64,000 nucleotides of DNA from Massilia putida (GTDB lineage: Bacteria > Pseudomonadota > Gammaproteobacteria > Burkholderiales > Burkholderiaceae_D): the NCBI RefSeq assembly GCF_001941825.1, contig NZ_CP019038.1:124001-188000 (forward strand), in the 5' to 3' direction. The notes under the pieces are model-generated. The model was not told the DNA's origin and did not search any database. It saw only the letters and a list, made by a program, of their open reading frames with translations. Position numbers and translations under genes: made by a program. This document shows, one piece after another, positions 35,372 through 44,873 of this stretch (positions are counted from its first letter, which is position 1; every line of letters starts with the position of its first letter).

Positions 35372-36356
35372 GCGTGCCTCCGCTCCGCCCGCGCGAGGCC
35401 GGCGTCGCCCGTGACCGCATGTTGCAGCGCCGCGGCGGCCAGCGCGAATCCGGCGGTGTCGGCCGGTGCCATGCCGGTTTGCAGCCCGTGCAGCACCCCG
35501 GCCGCGAAAGCGTCGCCCGTGCCGACGCGGTCGACGACGCCCGACAGCCGGTAGCTGCCGCCGGTAACGGCGTTCGTGCGCGTGTGCAGGACGGCGGTCA
35601 ACTCGTGTTCGCCGGCGCCGTGCCGGATCGTCCGCGTCCAGGCGAGGAGCGCCAGATTCGGGAATGCGGCGAATGCGGTGCGTGCCACGTCGGTTTCGCG
35701 TGCCGGATCGGCGAGTTCGGGGCGTCCCAGGACGAGGGCGATGTCGCGCGGGCCGGCGAACAGGACGTCCGCCTGGCGCATGGCGTCCAGCAGCGGCGGC
35801 GCGCCGTCCCGGCCCCGTTCCGCCCACTGCGGCGCGTGGTACGTGCCGTCGAACGCGACGCGCACGCCGCGCGCGCGGTGCACATCGCGGCCAGCACGGC
35901 CTGCGCGGGTCCGTCGCCGACGGCCGGCGCGATGCCGGATGCGTGCAGCCACGCGGCGCCGTCCAGCAGCGCGGGCCAGTCGTACAGGTCGGGGTCTGCC
36001 AGCGCGTAGGCCGAGCCGGCGCGGTCGTAGATGATGTCGGCCGGGCGCGCGGCGGCGCCGGATTCGAGGAAATACAGGCCCATGCGGCCCGGCTGCAGCC
36101 GGATGCCGGACGTGTCGACGCCGTGGTCGGACAGGCTCTCGAACGCGGCCCGGCCGAGCGCATTGTCCGGCAGGACGCTGACCATCGCGGCGCGGTGGCC
36201 GAGCAGCGCGAGCGCGACGGCGACGTTCGCTTCCGCGCCGCCCGTGCCGGCGTCGACGGTGGCCGCGCCTGGCGGCTGGCCCGGCGGCGCGGCGAGCCGC
36301 AGCAGGATCTCGCCGAAGCAGACGATGCGCTCCGCCATGTCGGGTGCGGCGCTCAT
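35368..36356 (-). pseudogene. kdgK: 2-Dehydro-3-deoxygluconokinase (PfkB family), frameshifted
   Basis: The N-terminal frame (ATG 36356, overlapping the kduD stop as ATGA) reads IVCFGEILLRLAAPPG, GGAEANVAVALALLGHRAAMVS, MGLYFLESGAAARPADIIYDRAGSA. Within the GC-repeat at about 35870-35885 the frame changes, and the other frame continues VAFDGTYHAPQWAER, ALLAWTRTIRHGAGEHE and the PfkB signature DRVGTGDAFAAGVLHGL with the catalytic Asp. Joined, the protein has about 330 residues, the right size for KDG kinase, which phosphorylates 2-keto-3-deoxygluconate. The break may be a dinucleotide slip in nature or a sequencing error in a CG run. Confidence 0.8.
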
Positions 36357-37108
36357 CGGGCGAGCCAGCCGCCGTCGACGGGCAGCACGATACCGTGGAC
36401 GTAGTCGCTGGCGCGGCTGGCCAGGAACACGGCGGCGCCGGCCAGGTCCCGCGGCTCACCCCAGCGGCCGGCCGGGATGCGGGCGAGGATCGCCGGCGCG
36501 CGGACCGGGTCCGCGCGCAGGTTCGCCGTGTTGTTCGTGTCGAAGTAGCCAGGCGCGATGGCATTCACGTTGATGCCTTGCTGCGCCCATTCGTTGGCCA
36601 GCGCCCGCGTGAGCCCCGCGACCGCGCTCTTGCTCGCCGCGTAGGCCGGCACGCGGATGCCGCCCTGGAACGACAGCAGCGATGCGAGGTTGACGATCTT
36701 GCCGCCGCCGTGCGCCGCCATGTGGCGCGCCGCGGCCTGCGATAGGAAGAACACGGATTTCAGGTTGGTGTCGACCACGGCATCCCAGTCCGCCTCCTCG
36801 ACGTCGAGACTGTCGGCGCGCAAGATGATGCCGGCATTGTTGACGACGATGTCGAGCCGGCCGTTCAGCCCGATCGCGGCGTCGACGACGTCGCGCACTG
36901 GACCCGTGGTCGACAGGTCCGCCCGCACGTCCAGGAAGCGGCGGCCGAGGGCCGTCACGCGCGCGCCCGTCTCAGCCGCGGCGCTGCGGCCCGCCGTCAC
37001 GATGTCGGCACCGGCCTCGGCCAGCGCGACCGCGATGCCCTGGCCGAGGCCCGTGTTGGCGCCGGTCACGAGCGCCGTGCGCCCGGCGAGGTTGAACAGG
37101 TCATGCAT
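36353..37108 (-). CDS. kduD: 2-Dehydro-3-deoxy-D-gluconate 5-dehydrogenase
   Basis: 251-residue SDR: TGANTGLGQGIA (about 15-26), NNAGIILRADSLD (about 90-102), NLASLLSFQGGIRVPAYAASKSAVAGL with Ser, Tyr and Lys of the active site (split over about 138-163), and APGYFDTNNTANLRAD, a stretch characteristic of KduD. It reduces the diketouronate made by KduI to 2-keto-3-deoxygluconate with NAD(P)H. AAGGA precedes the ATG at 37108, 8 bp after the kduI stop, and its stop overlaps kdgK, so the three are one operon. Confidence 0.92.
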   Translation of the reverse strand: MHDLFNLAGRTALVTGANTGLGQGIAVALAEAGADIVTAGRSAAAETGARVTALGRRFLDVRADLSTTGPVRDVVDAAIGLNGRLDIVVNNAGIILRADSLDVEEADWDAVVDTNLKSVFFLSQAAARHMAAHGGGKIVNLASLLSFQGGIRVPAYAASKSAVAGLTRALANEWAQQGINVNAIAPGYFDTNNTANLRADPVRAPAILARIPAGRWGEPRDLAGAAVFLASRASDYVHGIVLPVDGGWLAR

Positions 37109-37116
37109 GGGAATCC

Positions 37117-37965
37117 TTATTTGAGCTGGCAGATGTCCAGGACGTTCATGTCCGTGTAGTCGAGGTTCTCGCCGCCCATCGCCCAGATGAAGGCATAGTT
37201 CGCGGTGCCGGACCCCATGTGGATCGACCACGGCGGCGACACGACGGCCTGTTCGTTGGCGACGACGATGTGGCGCGCGGCATCCGGTTCGCCCATGAAG
37301 TGGAACACGCGCTGGTCGTCCCGCAGGTCGAAATAAAAGTAGACCTCGGAGCGGCGCTCGTGCACGTGCGGCGGCATCGTATTCCAGACGCTGCCCGTCT
37401 TGAGGATCGTGAGACCCAGCAGCAGCTGCGCCGACTTGCACACGCCCGGGATCACGTACTGGTAGATCGTCCGTTCGTTCGACGACGCGGGGCTGCCGCG
37501 CTCCAGCGGGATCGCCTGCGCATGCGTGATCTTGGCGAGCTCGCAGCGCACGTGGGCCGGCGTCGACGCGAGGTAGAAACGGGCCGGGTTGACGGCGTCC
37601 GGCGATTCGAACACGACGTCGCCGCTCCCCATCGGGACATACAGTCCGTCGCGCGGCGCGAGCTCGAACGCGTGGCCGTCGACGGTGACGCGGCCCGTGC
37701 CGGCGGCCACGTTGATGATGCCCAGCTCGCGGCGCGCGAGGAACGGCTGGCCCGCGGCGGACGGCGGTTGGGTAGGGGCGGGCAGGGCAAGTGGCGCGTC
37801 GAGGGGCGCGGCGCCGCCGATGACGAAGCGCTCGTCGTGACAATAGTTCAGGGTGACGGCCCCGGGGGCGAACATGCGGTCGATCAGATAGCGCTGGCGC
37901 AGCTCCTCGTTGCTGGTGCCGGCCATCATGTCGGGGTGCGTGGCGTAATACGTTTTTTCGAACAC
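37117..37965 (-). CDS. kduI: 5-Dehydro-4-deoxy-D-glucuronate isomerase
   Basis: 282 residues from the GTG at 37965, which has GAGGAGA 6 bp upstream. A longer TTG start (38004) would place the operator inside the gene and is rejected. The cupin carries the zinc site in [15 protein letters not shown] (about 195-209) and a later His in [23 protein letters not shown] is the family N-terminus. The enzyme isomerises the open form of the unsaturated uronate to the diketo sugar for KduD. First gene of the kdu operon. Confidence 0.93.
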   Translation of the reverse strand: MFEKTYYATHPDMMAGTSNEELRQRYLIDRMFAPGAVTLNYCHDERFVIGGAAPLDAPLALPAPTQPPSAAGQPFLARRELGIINVAAGTGRVTVDGHAFELAPRDGLYVPMGSGDVVFESPDAVNPARFYLASTPAHVRCELAKITHAQAIPLERGSPASSNERTIYQYVIPGVCKSAQLLLGLTILKTGSVWNTMPPHVHERRSEVYFYFDLRDDQRVFHFMGEPDAARHIVVANEQAVVSPPWSIHMGSGTANYAFIWAMGGENLDYTDMNVLDICQLK

Positions 37966-37989
37966 CGGGGTCTCCTCATTGCTTGGGGC

Positions 37990-38031
37990 AGTTATCGATA
38001 ACAATCATATCAGGCTATTTCGGAAAGTCAA
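37990..38031 (-). promoter_or_regulatory. Promoter and LacI-type operator of the kdu operon
   Basis: On the minus strand TTGACT (38031-38026), 16 bp, TATGAT (38009-38004) is a good sigma-70 promoter. The operator AGTTATCGATAACA (37990-38003), containing the perfect palindrome GTTATCGATAAC, abuts the -10 box and covers the start point. The GTG of kduI is 25 bp further on. This is the best-conserved site in the window. Confidence 0.82.
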
Positions 38032-38063
38032 ACCTCCGGGCGCGTGGTGACTGGGCTCCCCGG

Positions 38064-38095
38064 CAAAAAAAACCTGCCCCGTCTGACGAGGCAGG
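38064..38095 (-). terminator. Minus-strand hairpin terminator without an assigned gene
   Basis: CCTGCCTCG pairs with CGGGGCAGG (one mismatch) and is followed on the minus strand by eight T. There is no T run on the plus side, so it works for leftward transcription. Nothing coding lies directly upstream on that strand. Confidence 0.7.
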
Positions 38096-38159
38096 TCGAA
38101 TACGGGCTTGGAACGTACCCGCAGGGAGATCGCCGTGACGGCATCGACGTCACGGCGAA

Positions 38160-38173
38160 CGTTAACGATAACA
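38160..38173. promoter_or_regulatory. LacI-type operator in the kduI upstream region
   Basis: CGTTAACGATAACA matches at 12 of 14 positions. About 160 bp from the kduI promoter, it may be an auxiliary operator for looping or belong to a lost gene. Confidence 0.65.
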
Positions 38174-38324
38174 AATGACGTCGAATTGCTCAAGATGTTT
38201 GGCATCGGCCGGTTCCGGATGCTCGAGATGCCCCATGCATAAGCGCATGGGTCGCAATGACAGCAGTCAGAGGTAATGATAACAACCCTGCTCCAGACTT
38301 CCTGTTGCCGTGCTAAGCTCGGGA

Positions 38325-38338
38325 TGAGATCGATAACA
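38325..38338. promoter_or_regulatory. LacI-type operator before the PEP-CTERM pseudogene
   Basis: TGAGATCGATAACA matches at 11 of 14 positions, 72 bp before the ATG at 38410. It ties the surface protein to the uronate regulon. Confidence 0.65.
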
Positions 38339-38409
38339 TGACAGTGGAGGCAAAGGCGGTGTCGTCGACGGCATCACATCGATTTGGTGAGCAAACGATA
38401 AGGACAACC

Positions 38410-39062
38410 ATGCATAACCATTCACATCCGAGGTCGAACGCGTTGCGCCGCAACGCGGGCGCATACATCGTGGCGATGGCATAGACGGGGGCGCTGGCGT
38501 TGCCAAGCGGTAGCGCCCACGCGGTGCCGTTCGTCGCCACGCCGATGGCGCAGTATCACCACGTGGACATCGGCACGTCCGCGCTGGGCACCGGCACCGC
38601 TTACCTGGGGCTCGATTTCCTCGGCGTCGGCGGCGCCACGCCCGCCAGCGCGACCGTCGGCAACCTGGCCGGCGCGCTGCTGGGGAGCGCCGCGGCGACT
38701 GAGTCCGTGACGGTCGGCCCGGCGGGCGCTCTGACGTTCACGAGCGCTGCCGGCGGCGGCGACTGGTACGAGGCGATCCAGCTGGGCGGCCGCTTCGGCT
38801 TCGACGTCGGGTTCCTGTCCGGCGCGCGCCGACGGCAGCACGTTCAGCTGGTCGCTGTTCGACGACACGCACTATCAGCGTGGACGGCAACCTGGGCACC
38901 ATCGACCTGCATCCCGACGCGCCGGCGGACAGTCGCCTGACCGTCTCCGTCGCCAACGCGTTCAGCGCGGTGATCGCTGTGCCCGAGCCGTCCACGCTGC
39001 TGCCGATGGCGGTGGCCGGCGACGGCCTGATGGCGGCACGGCGCGGCCGGCCACGGGCCTGA
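38410..39062 (+). pseudogene. PEP-CTERM-type exported protein, degraded
   Basis: An ATG at 38410 with AAGGA begins a signal peptide that is cut by an in-frame TAG at codon 25 (38482-38484). The same frame then continues LALPSGSAHAVPFVATPMAQYHHVDIG and FDVGFLSG. Near 38830, in a GC repeat, the frame shifts (ADGSTFSWSLFDDTHYQ), and near 38878 it shifts again (VDGNLGTIDLHPDAPADSRLTVSVANAF). The end VPEPSTLLPMAVAGDGLMAARRGR is a worn PEP-CTERM sorting signal with a weak hydrophobic stretch and basic tail. Three independent lesions make sequencing error an unlikely full explanation. Confidence 0.75.
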
Positions 39063-39075
39063 GGCGGCGGCTCCG

Positions 39076-39882
39076 CTAGTGGCCGCGCGCCTTGGCGCTG
39101 CTGCCCGCGGGCGCCGGCGGACTGCCGAGCACCTTGCGCAAGGCGTCCGCCTGGGCGTTGGTCTCGGTGCTGTCGATCGCCTGCAGCGCCGTCATCGGCT
39201 TGCCGTAATACGCCTCCGTCAGGCGCTGGTTGTAGCGGACGTCGTTGACGCCGACCGTGGCCGCATTGCCGAACAGGCCTTTGTTGCCGGACCACACGAC
39301 GACGTCGCCCGCCGTCGACCCCTGGGCCATGCGGGCGAAGTTGACGACGGTGAGGCCGGCGTCCGCGCTGAGGGAGAAATTGTTGCGGTTGCGGAAGCTG
39401 TCCAGGGCCTTCTGGTTCAGCAGCACGAAGGCCAGCGGCCCGCCTTCCGCGCCGGCCTGCAAGCCGATGCTGAGGCCGCCGATGTCGAAGAACGCGGGAT
39501 TGCCCCAGGTGCCGTCCGCGCGCCGGGCCATCAGCACTCCGGCGCCGCCGGCGCCGCCGACGCCCAGCGCGGCGCGGCCGTAGGTGGGCACGATGAAGAC
39601 GCCGCGCGCCCGGCCCAGCAACGCGGGCATGCCGGTCTCGTTGCTCATCGTGTGCACGACGCCGACGGCGTCGCTGATGTGCTTGACGGCCGTCTGCTGG
39701 CGCCGTGTCGCGGTATCGCTGTCCGTCGTGCGGCCGGTCTGGCCGGCTGCCGCCGTGGCGGCCGCGGTCGCCGGCAGCGCCCAGGCGAGCATGAGCAGGG
39801 TGGCGATGCCGGCCAGGGTATGGCGCAGGGCGGACCGGTGTCGGCCGGTGGGCGGCGTCGGGCGTGTTGCGCGTTGCGTCAT
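39076..39882 (-). CDS. SYLF (Ysc84/DUF500) domain lipid-binding protein, exported
   Basis: 268 residues. The N-terminal signal contains TLAGIATLLMLAWALPATAAAT. The SYLF domain (about 70-235) is recognisable from LLGRARGVFIVPTYGRAALGVGGAGGAGVLMAR, FFDIGGLSIGLQAGAEG and GSTAGDVVVWSGNKGLFGNAAT, spread across the domain. Such proteins are exported and bind phospholipids; their role in bacteria is poorly known. GAGGAG lies 6 bp before the ATG. It converges with the PEP-CTERM pseudogene. Confidence 0.85.
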   Translation of the reverse strand: MTQRATRPTPPTGRHRSALRHTLAGIATLLMLAWALPATAAATAAAGQTGRTTDSDTATRRQQTAVKHISDAVGVVHTMSNETGMPALLGRARGVFIVPTYGRAALGVGGAGGAGVLMARRADGTWGNPAFFDIGGLSIGLQAGAEGGPLAFVLLNQKALDSFRNRNNFSLSADAGLTVVNFARMAQGSTAGDVVVWSGNKGLFGNAATVGVNDVRYNQRLTEAYYGKPMTALQAIDSTETNAQADALRKVLGSPPAPAGSSAKARGH

Positions 39883-39995
39883 GGCGATCTCCTCGGTGCG
39901 GCCGGATGGCAGTCCGGCGATCCAGTGGAGCTTAGGGGCGCACCCGGATATGCATTTGAGATGAATCAGACGTGCGCACGTCGTATCATCGGGCC

Positions 39996-40367
39996 ATGGG
40001 CTATCAATTTCTGGCCGCCACGGTACTGTTGCTGCATCTCGGCTTCAGCGCATTCGTCGTCGCGGGCGCGGTCCTCGTCGTGCGGCGGCGCCGGCTGTTG
40101 CCGCTGCATCTCGCTGCCGTCGCGTGGGGCATCGCGGTCGAGGTCACGGGCGCCGCCTGTCCGTTGACGGCGCTCGAGAACCGCCTGCGCCTGCTGGCCG
40201 GGACGGCGGGCTACGCGGGCGGCTTCGTCGACCATTATCTGGTGGCGCTGATCTATCCCGCCGGGCTCACGCGCGGCATGCAGGCGCTGCTGGCCGCCAG
40301 CGTGCTGGCGGTGAACGCCGTGCTGTATGCGCACATCCTGCGTGGGACATGGTTGCACCGGAATTGA
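39996..40367 (+). CDS. DUF2784 small membrane protein
   Basis: 123 residues with three to four membrane helices (YQFLAATVLLLHLGFSAFVVAGAVL, LPLHLAAVAWGIAVEVTG, HYLVALIYPAGL, ALLAASVLAVNAVLYAHIL). The Cys in GAACPLTALEN and the ALEN motif are typical of DUF2784. The ATG at 39996 is chosen since the family starts at this point; an upstream ATG at 39972 adds eight residues. Function unknown. Confidence 0.8.
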   Translation: MGYQFLAATVLLLHLGFSAFVVAGAVLVVRRRRLLPLHLAAVAWGIAVEVTGAACPLTALENRLRLLAGTAGYAGGFVDHYLVALIYPAGLTRGMQALLAASVLAVNAVLYAHILRGTWLHRN

Positions 40368-40452
40368 CGCAGGTCTGCCCGCCGCGCGGAACCGCCGACC
40401 CGTCGCGCCATCCAACCGCACGACGGCCGCCATGTCGGCCTGGGAGACCCTT

Positions 40453-41049
40453 ATGGAAAGCATTTTTTTGCGTTCATGGTGGGTGCCGGCGTTGCGCGGG
40501 CTGCTCGGCATCCTGTTCGCCGTGCTGGCCATTGCCTGGCCGGGGCTGACCCTGCTGTCGCTGGTCGCGCTGTTCGCCGCGTATGCGATACTGGGCGGCG
40601 TCGCCTCGCTCGCCGGGGCTCTGCGCCACCGGAATGGCGGGGAGACGCGCTGGGATGCCGTCATCCTCGGCCTGGTCAGCATCGGCGCCGGCCTCGTGGC
40701 GGCCTACCACCCGGCCGCGACGGCGCTCGTGCTCGTGTTGATCATGGGCGCGAACGCGCTCGTGGTCGGCGTGCTCGACATGCTTGCCGCGATCCGGCTG
40801 CGGCGATCGGTCGCGGGAGAATGGATGCTGGCCCTGGCCGGCATCGCGTCGCTCGTGTTCGGCGCGCTCGTGTTCGCCCGGCCGGGCGCCGGGGCGCTGG
40901 CGCTCGTGTGGTTCGTGAGCCTGTACGCCTTCGCCACCGGTGTGCTGTTGCTGGCGCTCGGCCTGCGCATGCGCGCGCTGGCGCGGGCCGGCGGCGCGGC
41001 GCACGACAGGCGGGTGTTGCCCGACCGGCGCATGGCGCCCGCGCGCTAG
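40453..41049 (+). CDS. HdeD/DUF308-family membrane protein
   Basis: 198 residues, six membrane segments in two repeats: SWWVPALRGLLGILFAVLAIAWPGL, VALFAAYAILGGVASL, AVILGLVSIGAGLVAAYHP, ALVLVLIMGANALVVGVLDM, WMLALAGIASLVFGALVFARP, FVSLYAFATGVLLLALGL. This matches HdeD, linked to acid or general stress in enterobacteria. The ATG at 40453 has GGGAG at 7 bp. It stands alone between two short genes in the same direction. Confidence 0.85.
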   Translation: MESIFLRSWWVPALRGLLGILFAVLAIAWPGLTLLSLVALFAAYAILGGVASLAGALRHRNGGETRWDAVILGLVSIGAGLVAAYHPAATALVLVLIMGANALVVGVLDMLAAIRLRRSVAGEWMLALAGIASLVFGALVFARPGAGALALVWFVSLYAFATGVLLLALGLRMRALARAGGAAHDRRVLPDRRMAPAR

Positions 41050-41100
41050 CGGTCCGGACCTGGTAGCATGCGTCCGTATCGTTCCACGACGGGAGACGCC

Positions 41101-41472
41101 ATGCCGACAACCATGAAGACGCCGGGCCCCGACCATCCGATCACCATCGCCCCGGCCGGCGGCCGCGTCACCGTCCGCGCCGGCGGCGCCGTGATCGCCA
41201 GCAGCGACCGCGCGCTGGCGTTGCGCGAAGCGGCTTATCCGCCCGTGCTGTACTTCCCCCGCGAGGACGTCGCCATGGACCGCCTGCAGCGGACCGACCG
41301 GCACACGTATTGTCCCTACAAGGGCGAGTGCGCCTATTTCTCCGTCACGGCGGCCGGCCCGCAGGGGGAGAATGCGGCGTGGAGCTACGAGTCGCCGTAT
41401 CCGGCCGTGGCGGGAATCCGCGGGTACCTGGCCATCTATCCCGACCGCGTCGATGCGATCGAGACGCGCTGA
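41101..41472 (+). CDS. DUF427 domain protein
   Basis: 123 residues: RVTVRAGGAVIASSDRALALREAAYPPVLYFPREDV and TYCPYKGECAYFSV with AWSYESPYPAVAGIRGYLAIYPDRVD, the conserved DUF427 blocks. Cytoplasmic, no signal. GGGAG is 7 bp before the ATG. It lies 18 bp before the peptidase gene, so they may be co-transcribed. Function unknown. Confidence 0.88.
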   Translation: MPTTMKTPGPDHPITIAPAGGRVTVRAGGAVIASSDRALALREAAYPPVLYFPREDVAMDRLQRTDRHTYCPYKGECAYFSVTAAGPQGENAAWSYESPYPAVAGIRGYLAIYPDRVDAIETR

Positions 41473-41490
41473 ACACGGTGCTCGCGCCCG

Positions 41491-42180
41491 ATGAGCGGCA
41501 AACCGTTCGACGAGTTCGCGCTGACGGGCCGCGCGCGGTCGCACGTGCGCCAGTACGTCCAGCCGCGTTTCGCGTCCCGGCCGGAAGTCGCCGCCGCGTT
41601 CCTCGCGATGCGGGCGGCGGCCGCGCACGACGGCATCGACATGCTGCCGATCGCGTCGTGGCGCCCGTTCGAGGCGCAGGCGCGCAACTGGAACCGCAAG
41701 TTCTCGGGACAGGCCACGCTGTACGATTGCCAAGGCCGGCCGACCGATCACCGGGCGCTGGCGCCGCCCGACATCGTCCGCGCGATCCTCAACTGGACCG
41801 GCCTGCCGGGCGCGACGCGGCGTCACTGGGGGACGGACATCGACGTCTTCGACCGCGCAGCGCAGCCGCCCGGCTACCGGACCCGGTTGTTGCCGGACGA
41901 GGCCCGGCCGGACGGCGTGTATGCGCACCTGCACGCGTGGCTCGATGTGCATGCCGCCCGCTTCGGTTTCTTCCGGCCCTATCGCACGCGCCGTCGTGGC
42001 ATGTGTCCGGAACCGTGGCACCTCAGTTATGCGCCGTCGGCCGCGGCGGCGCTGGCCGCGCTGGACATCGACATGGTGGCGCGCGCGGTCCGCGCGTCCG
42101 ACCTGCTCGGGCGCGACCTCGTGCTGGACATGCTGCCGGCGATCTTCCGCGACCACGTTCTCGATGTGGACGGGCCTTAG
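41491..42180 (+). CDS. M15-family D-alanyl-D-alanine carboxypeptidase-like protein
   Basis: 229 residues. The metallopeptidase motifs are SWRPFEAQARNWNRKF (about 55-70), RHWGTDIDVFD with the zinc His and Asp (about 110-120) and PEPWHLSY with the catalytic Glu and zinc His (about 173-180). These trim peptidoglycan stem peptides. No signal peptide is evident, which is odd for a cell-wall enzyme; it may act in recycling. Its stop overlaps the end of the convergent ATPase gene by four bases. Confidence 0.82.
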   Translation: MSGKPFDEFALTGRARSHVRQYVQPRFASRPEVAAAFLAMRAAAAHDGIDMLPIASWRPFEAQARNWNRKFSGQATLYDCQGRPTDHRALAPPDIVRAILNWTGLPGATRRHWGTDIDVFDRAAQPPGYRTRLLPDEARPDGVYAHLHAWLDVHAARFGFFRPYRTRRRGMCPEPWHLSYAPSAAAALAALDIDMVARAVRASDLLGRDLVLDMLPAIFRDHVLDVDGP

Positions 42181-43178
42181 ACGTCCGCGCGGCCGAGGCG
42201 ATGCACGCCGCCTGCGTCGGCCCGGCCCGCGTGCGTGGCCGGCGGGGTCAGGTGCAGGGTGGTGCGGGCCAGCGCGTCCATGCGTACGCCGAGGGGGCGG
42301 CGCGTCGGGCCCGGTTCCAGGCGCGTGGCGAATATCCACAGCACGGGGTAGTCGAGCGTCGCCGGGACGGCCACGTTGAGGAGCATGGCGAGCTGCCAGT
42401 CGGCACTCTGCAGGTCGTCGATGCAGATGAGCAGCGGCCGGCGGCCGCCATTGTGCCGGACGCGGTGCTGGATCAGCGCGCACAGGGCGGCCGTCTGCAG
42501 CAGTTGGGTCGCGGGCAGGGGCCATTCCGGCGCGGCGTCGATGAGGCTGACGCAGGCGTCGATGTGGACCGCGGGCAGGGCCAGCGCGGCGCAGCACTCG
42601 CGCACGCGGTCGGCCAGCCGGGCGTCGTCCGCGGCGCGGTCCAGGCCCAGCAGGGCGAGCATCAGGTGCGCGGCCGTGTGGGCCACCGGGGCGGCGGCGC
42701 CGCCTTCGAGCACGACGCAGGCGTAGCCGCGGGCGCGGGCGTCGCTGGCGCAGAATGTGACCAGGCGCGACTTGCCGGCGCCGGCCACACCCTGCACGTC
42801 GATGATCCGGCCTTGTCCGGCCACGTGCACCGCGTCGATGACGGCCCGGCATTGCAGGCGTTCGACATCCGTCGGGTCCGGCGCCGGCCGTGCCGGCCAT
42901 GCGCGCTGCGCCTGACGCTGTGGCTCGGCATCGATCAGCGACTCGACGCCGATGCCGTAGAACGCGGCCAGGTGGCGCACGGTGCGGTAGGGGACGGGTT
43001 TGCCGGACTCGGCCCGCTTGATGGCGGCCCGCGTGAGACATTGGCGGCGCTCATGGAACTGTTCGGACAGCGCCTCGCGGCCACCGCGGCGCTGGCGCAG
43101 GGCTTTCAGGTTGTGCACGTCGAGCATGACGCGGGCGTCAACGGGCAGGATGGGCGAGGAGGCGCAGTTGAATGTCAT
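42177..43178 (-). CDS. HTH-domain P-loop ATPase regulator
   Basis: About 333 residues. An N-terminal helix-turn-helix-like region (LKALRQRRGG to HLAAFYGIGVESLI, about 20-80) is followed by an AAA/STAND-type ATPase with Walker A GVAGAGKSRLV (about 125) and Walker B PLLICIDDLQSAD (about 240), then ATRLEPGP. It resembles the ATPase part of large signalling proteins that carry TPR or cyclase domains, but here nothing follows, so it is a short form. I take the ATG at 43178, since strongly GC-biased codons begin there; GTG 43199 and ATG 43127 are alternatives and none has a good ribosome site. Divergent from the FHA sigma-54 activator, sharing a 180-bp promoter region. Confidence 0.6.
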   Translation of the reverse strand: MTFNCASSPILPVDARVMLDVHNLKALRQRRGGREALSEQFHERRQCLTRAAIKRAESGKPVPYRTVRHLAAFYGIGVESLIDAEPQRQAQRAWPARPAPDPTDVERLQCRAVIDAVHVAGQGRIIDVQGVAGAGKSRLVTFCASDARARGYACVVLEGGAAAPVAHTAAHLMLALLGLDRAADDARLADRVRECCAALALPAVHIDACVSLIDAAPEWPLPATQLLQTAALCALIQHRVRHNGGRRPLLICIDDLQSADWQLAMLLNVAVPATLDYPVLWIFATRLEPGPTRRPLGVRMDALARTTLHLTPPATHAGRADAGGVHRLGRADV

Positions 43179-43321
43179 GGCACGTTCGGTAAAGGGCACC
43201 GCCCCGATGGCGGCAGTACACGTAGTGCAAGCGGCGTGCCACCCCGATGCAAGGCGGTTCCGGCAGGCGCGGCTTCGTTTTCAGCCCTCCGGAGTTTCTG
43301 CGTGTAAAATTGCCATGTTGT

Positions 43322-43333
43322 TTTACATGTAAA
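43322..43333. promoter_or_regulatory. 12-bp palindrome between the HTH-ATPase and sigma-54 activator genes
   Basis: TTTACATGTAAA is a perfect palindrome in an AT-rich patch 25 bp before the activator ATG. It sits where a regulator could control both divergent genes. No bound protein is known. Confidence 0.5.
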
Positions 43334-43358
43334 GCGTGCAATCCTTGACGTACCGCAG

Positions 43359-44873
<1,515 letters not shown>

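Larger units (their letters stand above)
37966..38409. other. Regulatory intergenic region between kduI and the PEP-CTERM pseudogene
   Basis: About 440 bp with no believable gene. It holds the kduI promoter/operator, a minus-strand hairpin terminator at 38064-38095, and further LacI-type sites at 38160, 38271 (weak, AGGTAATGATAACA) and 38325. A minus-strand transcript ending at the hairpin has no gene in it, so a lost gene or a small RNA is possible. Confidence 0.6.

Noticed and set aside
37965..38004. Longer TTG start for kduI
   Set aside because: It would place the operator inside the coding region; the GTG at 37965 has a strong ribosome site.
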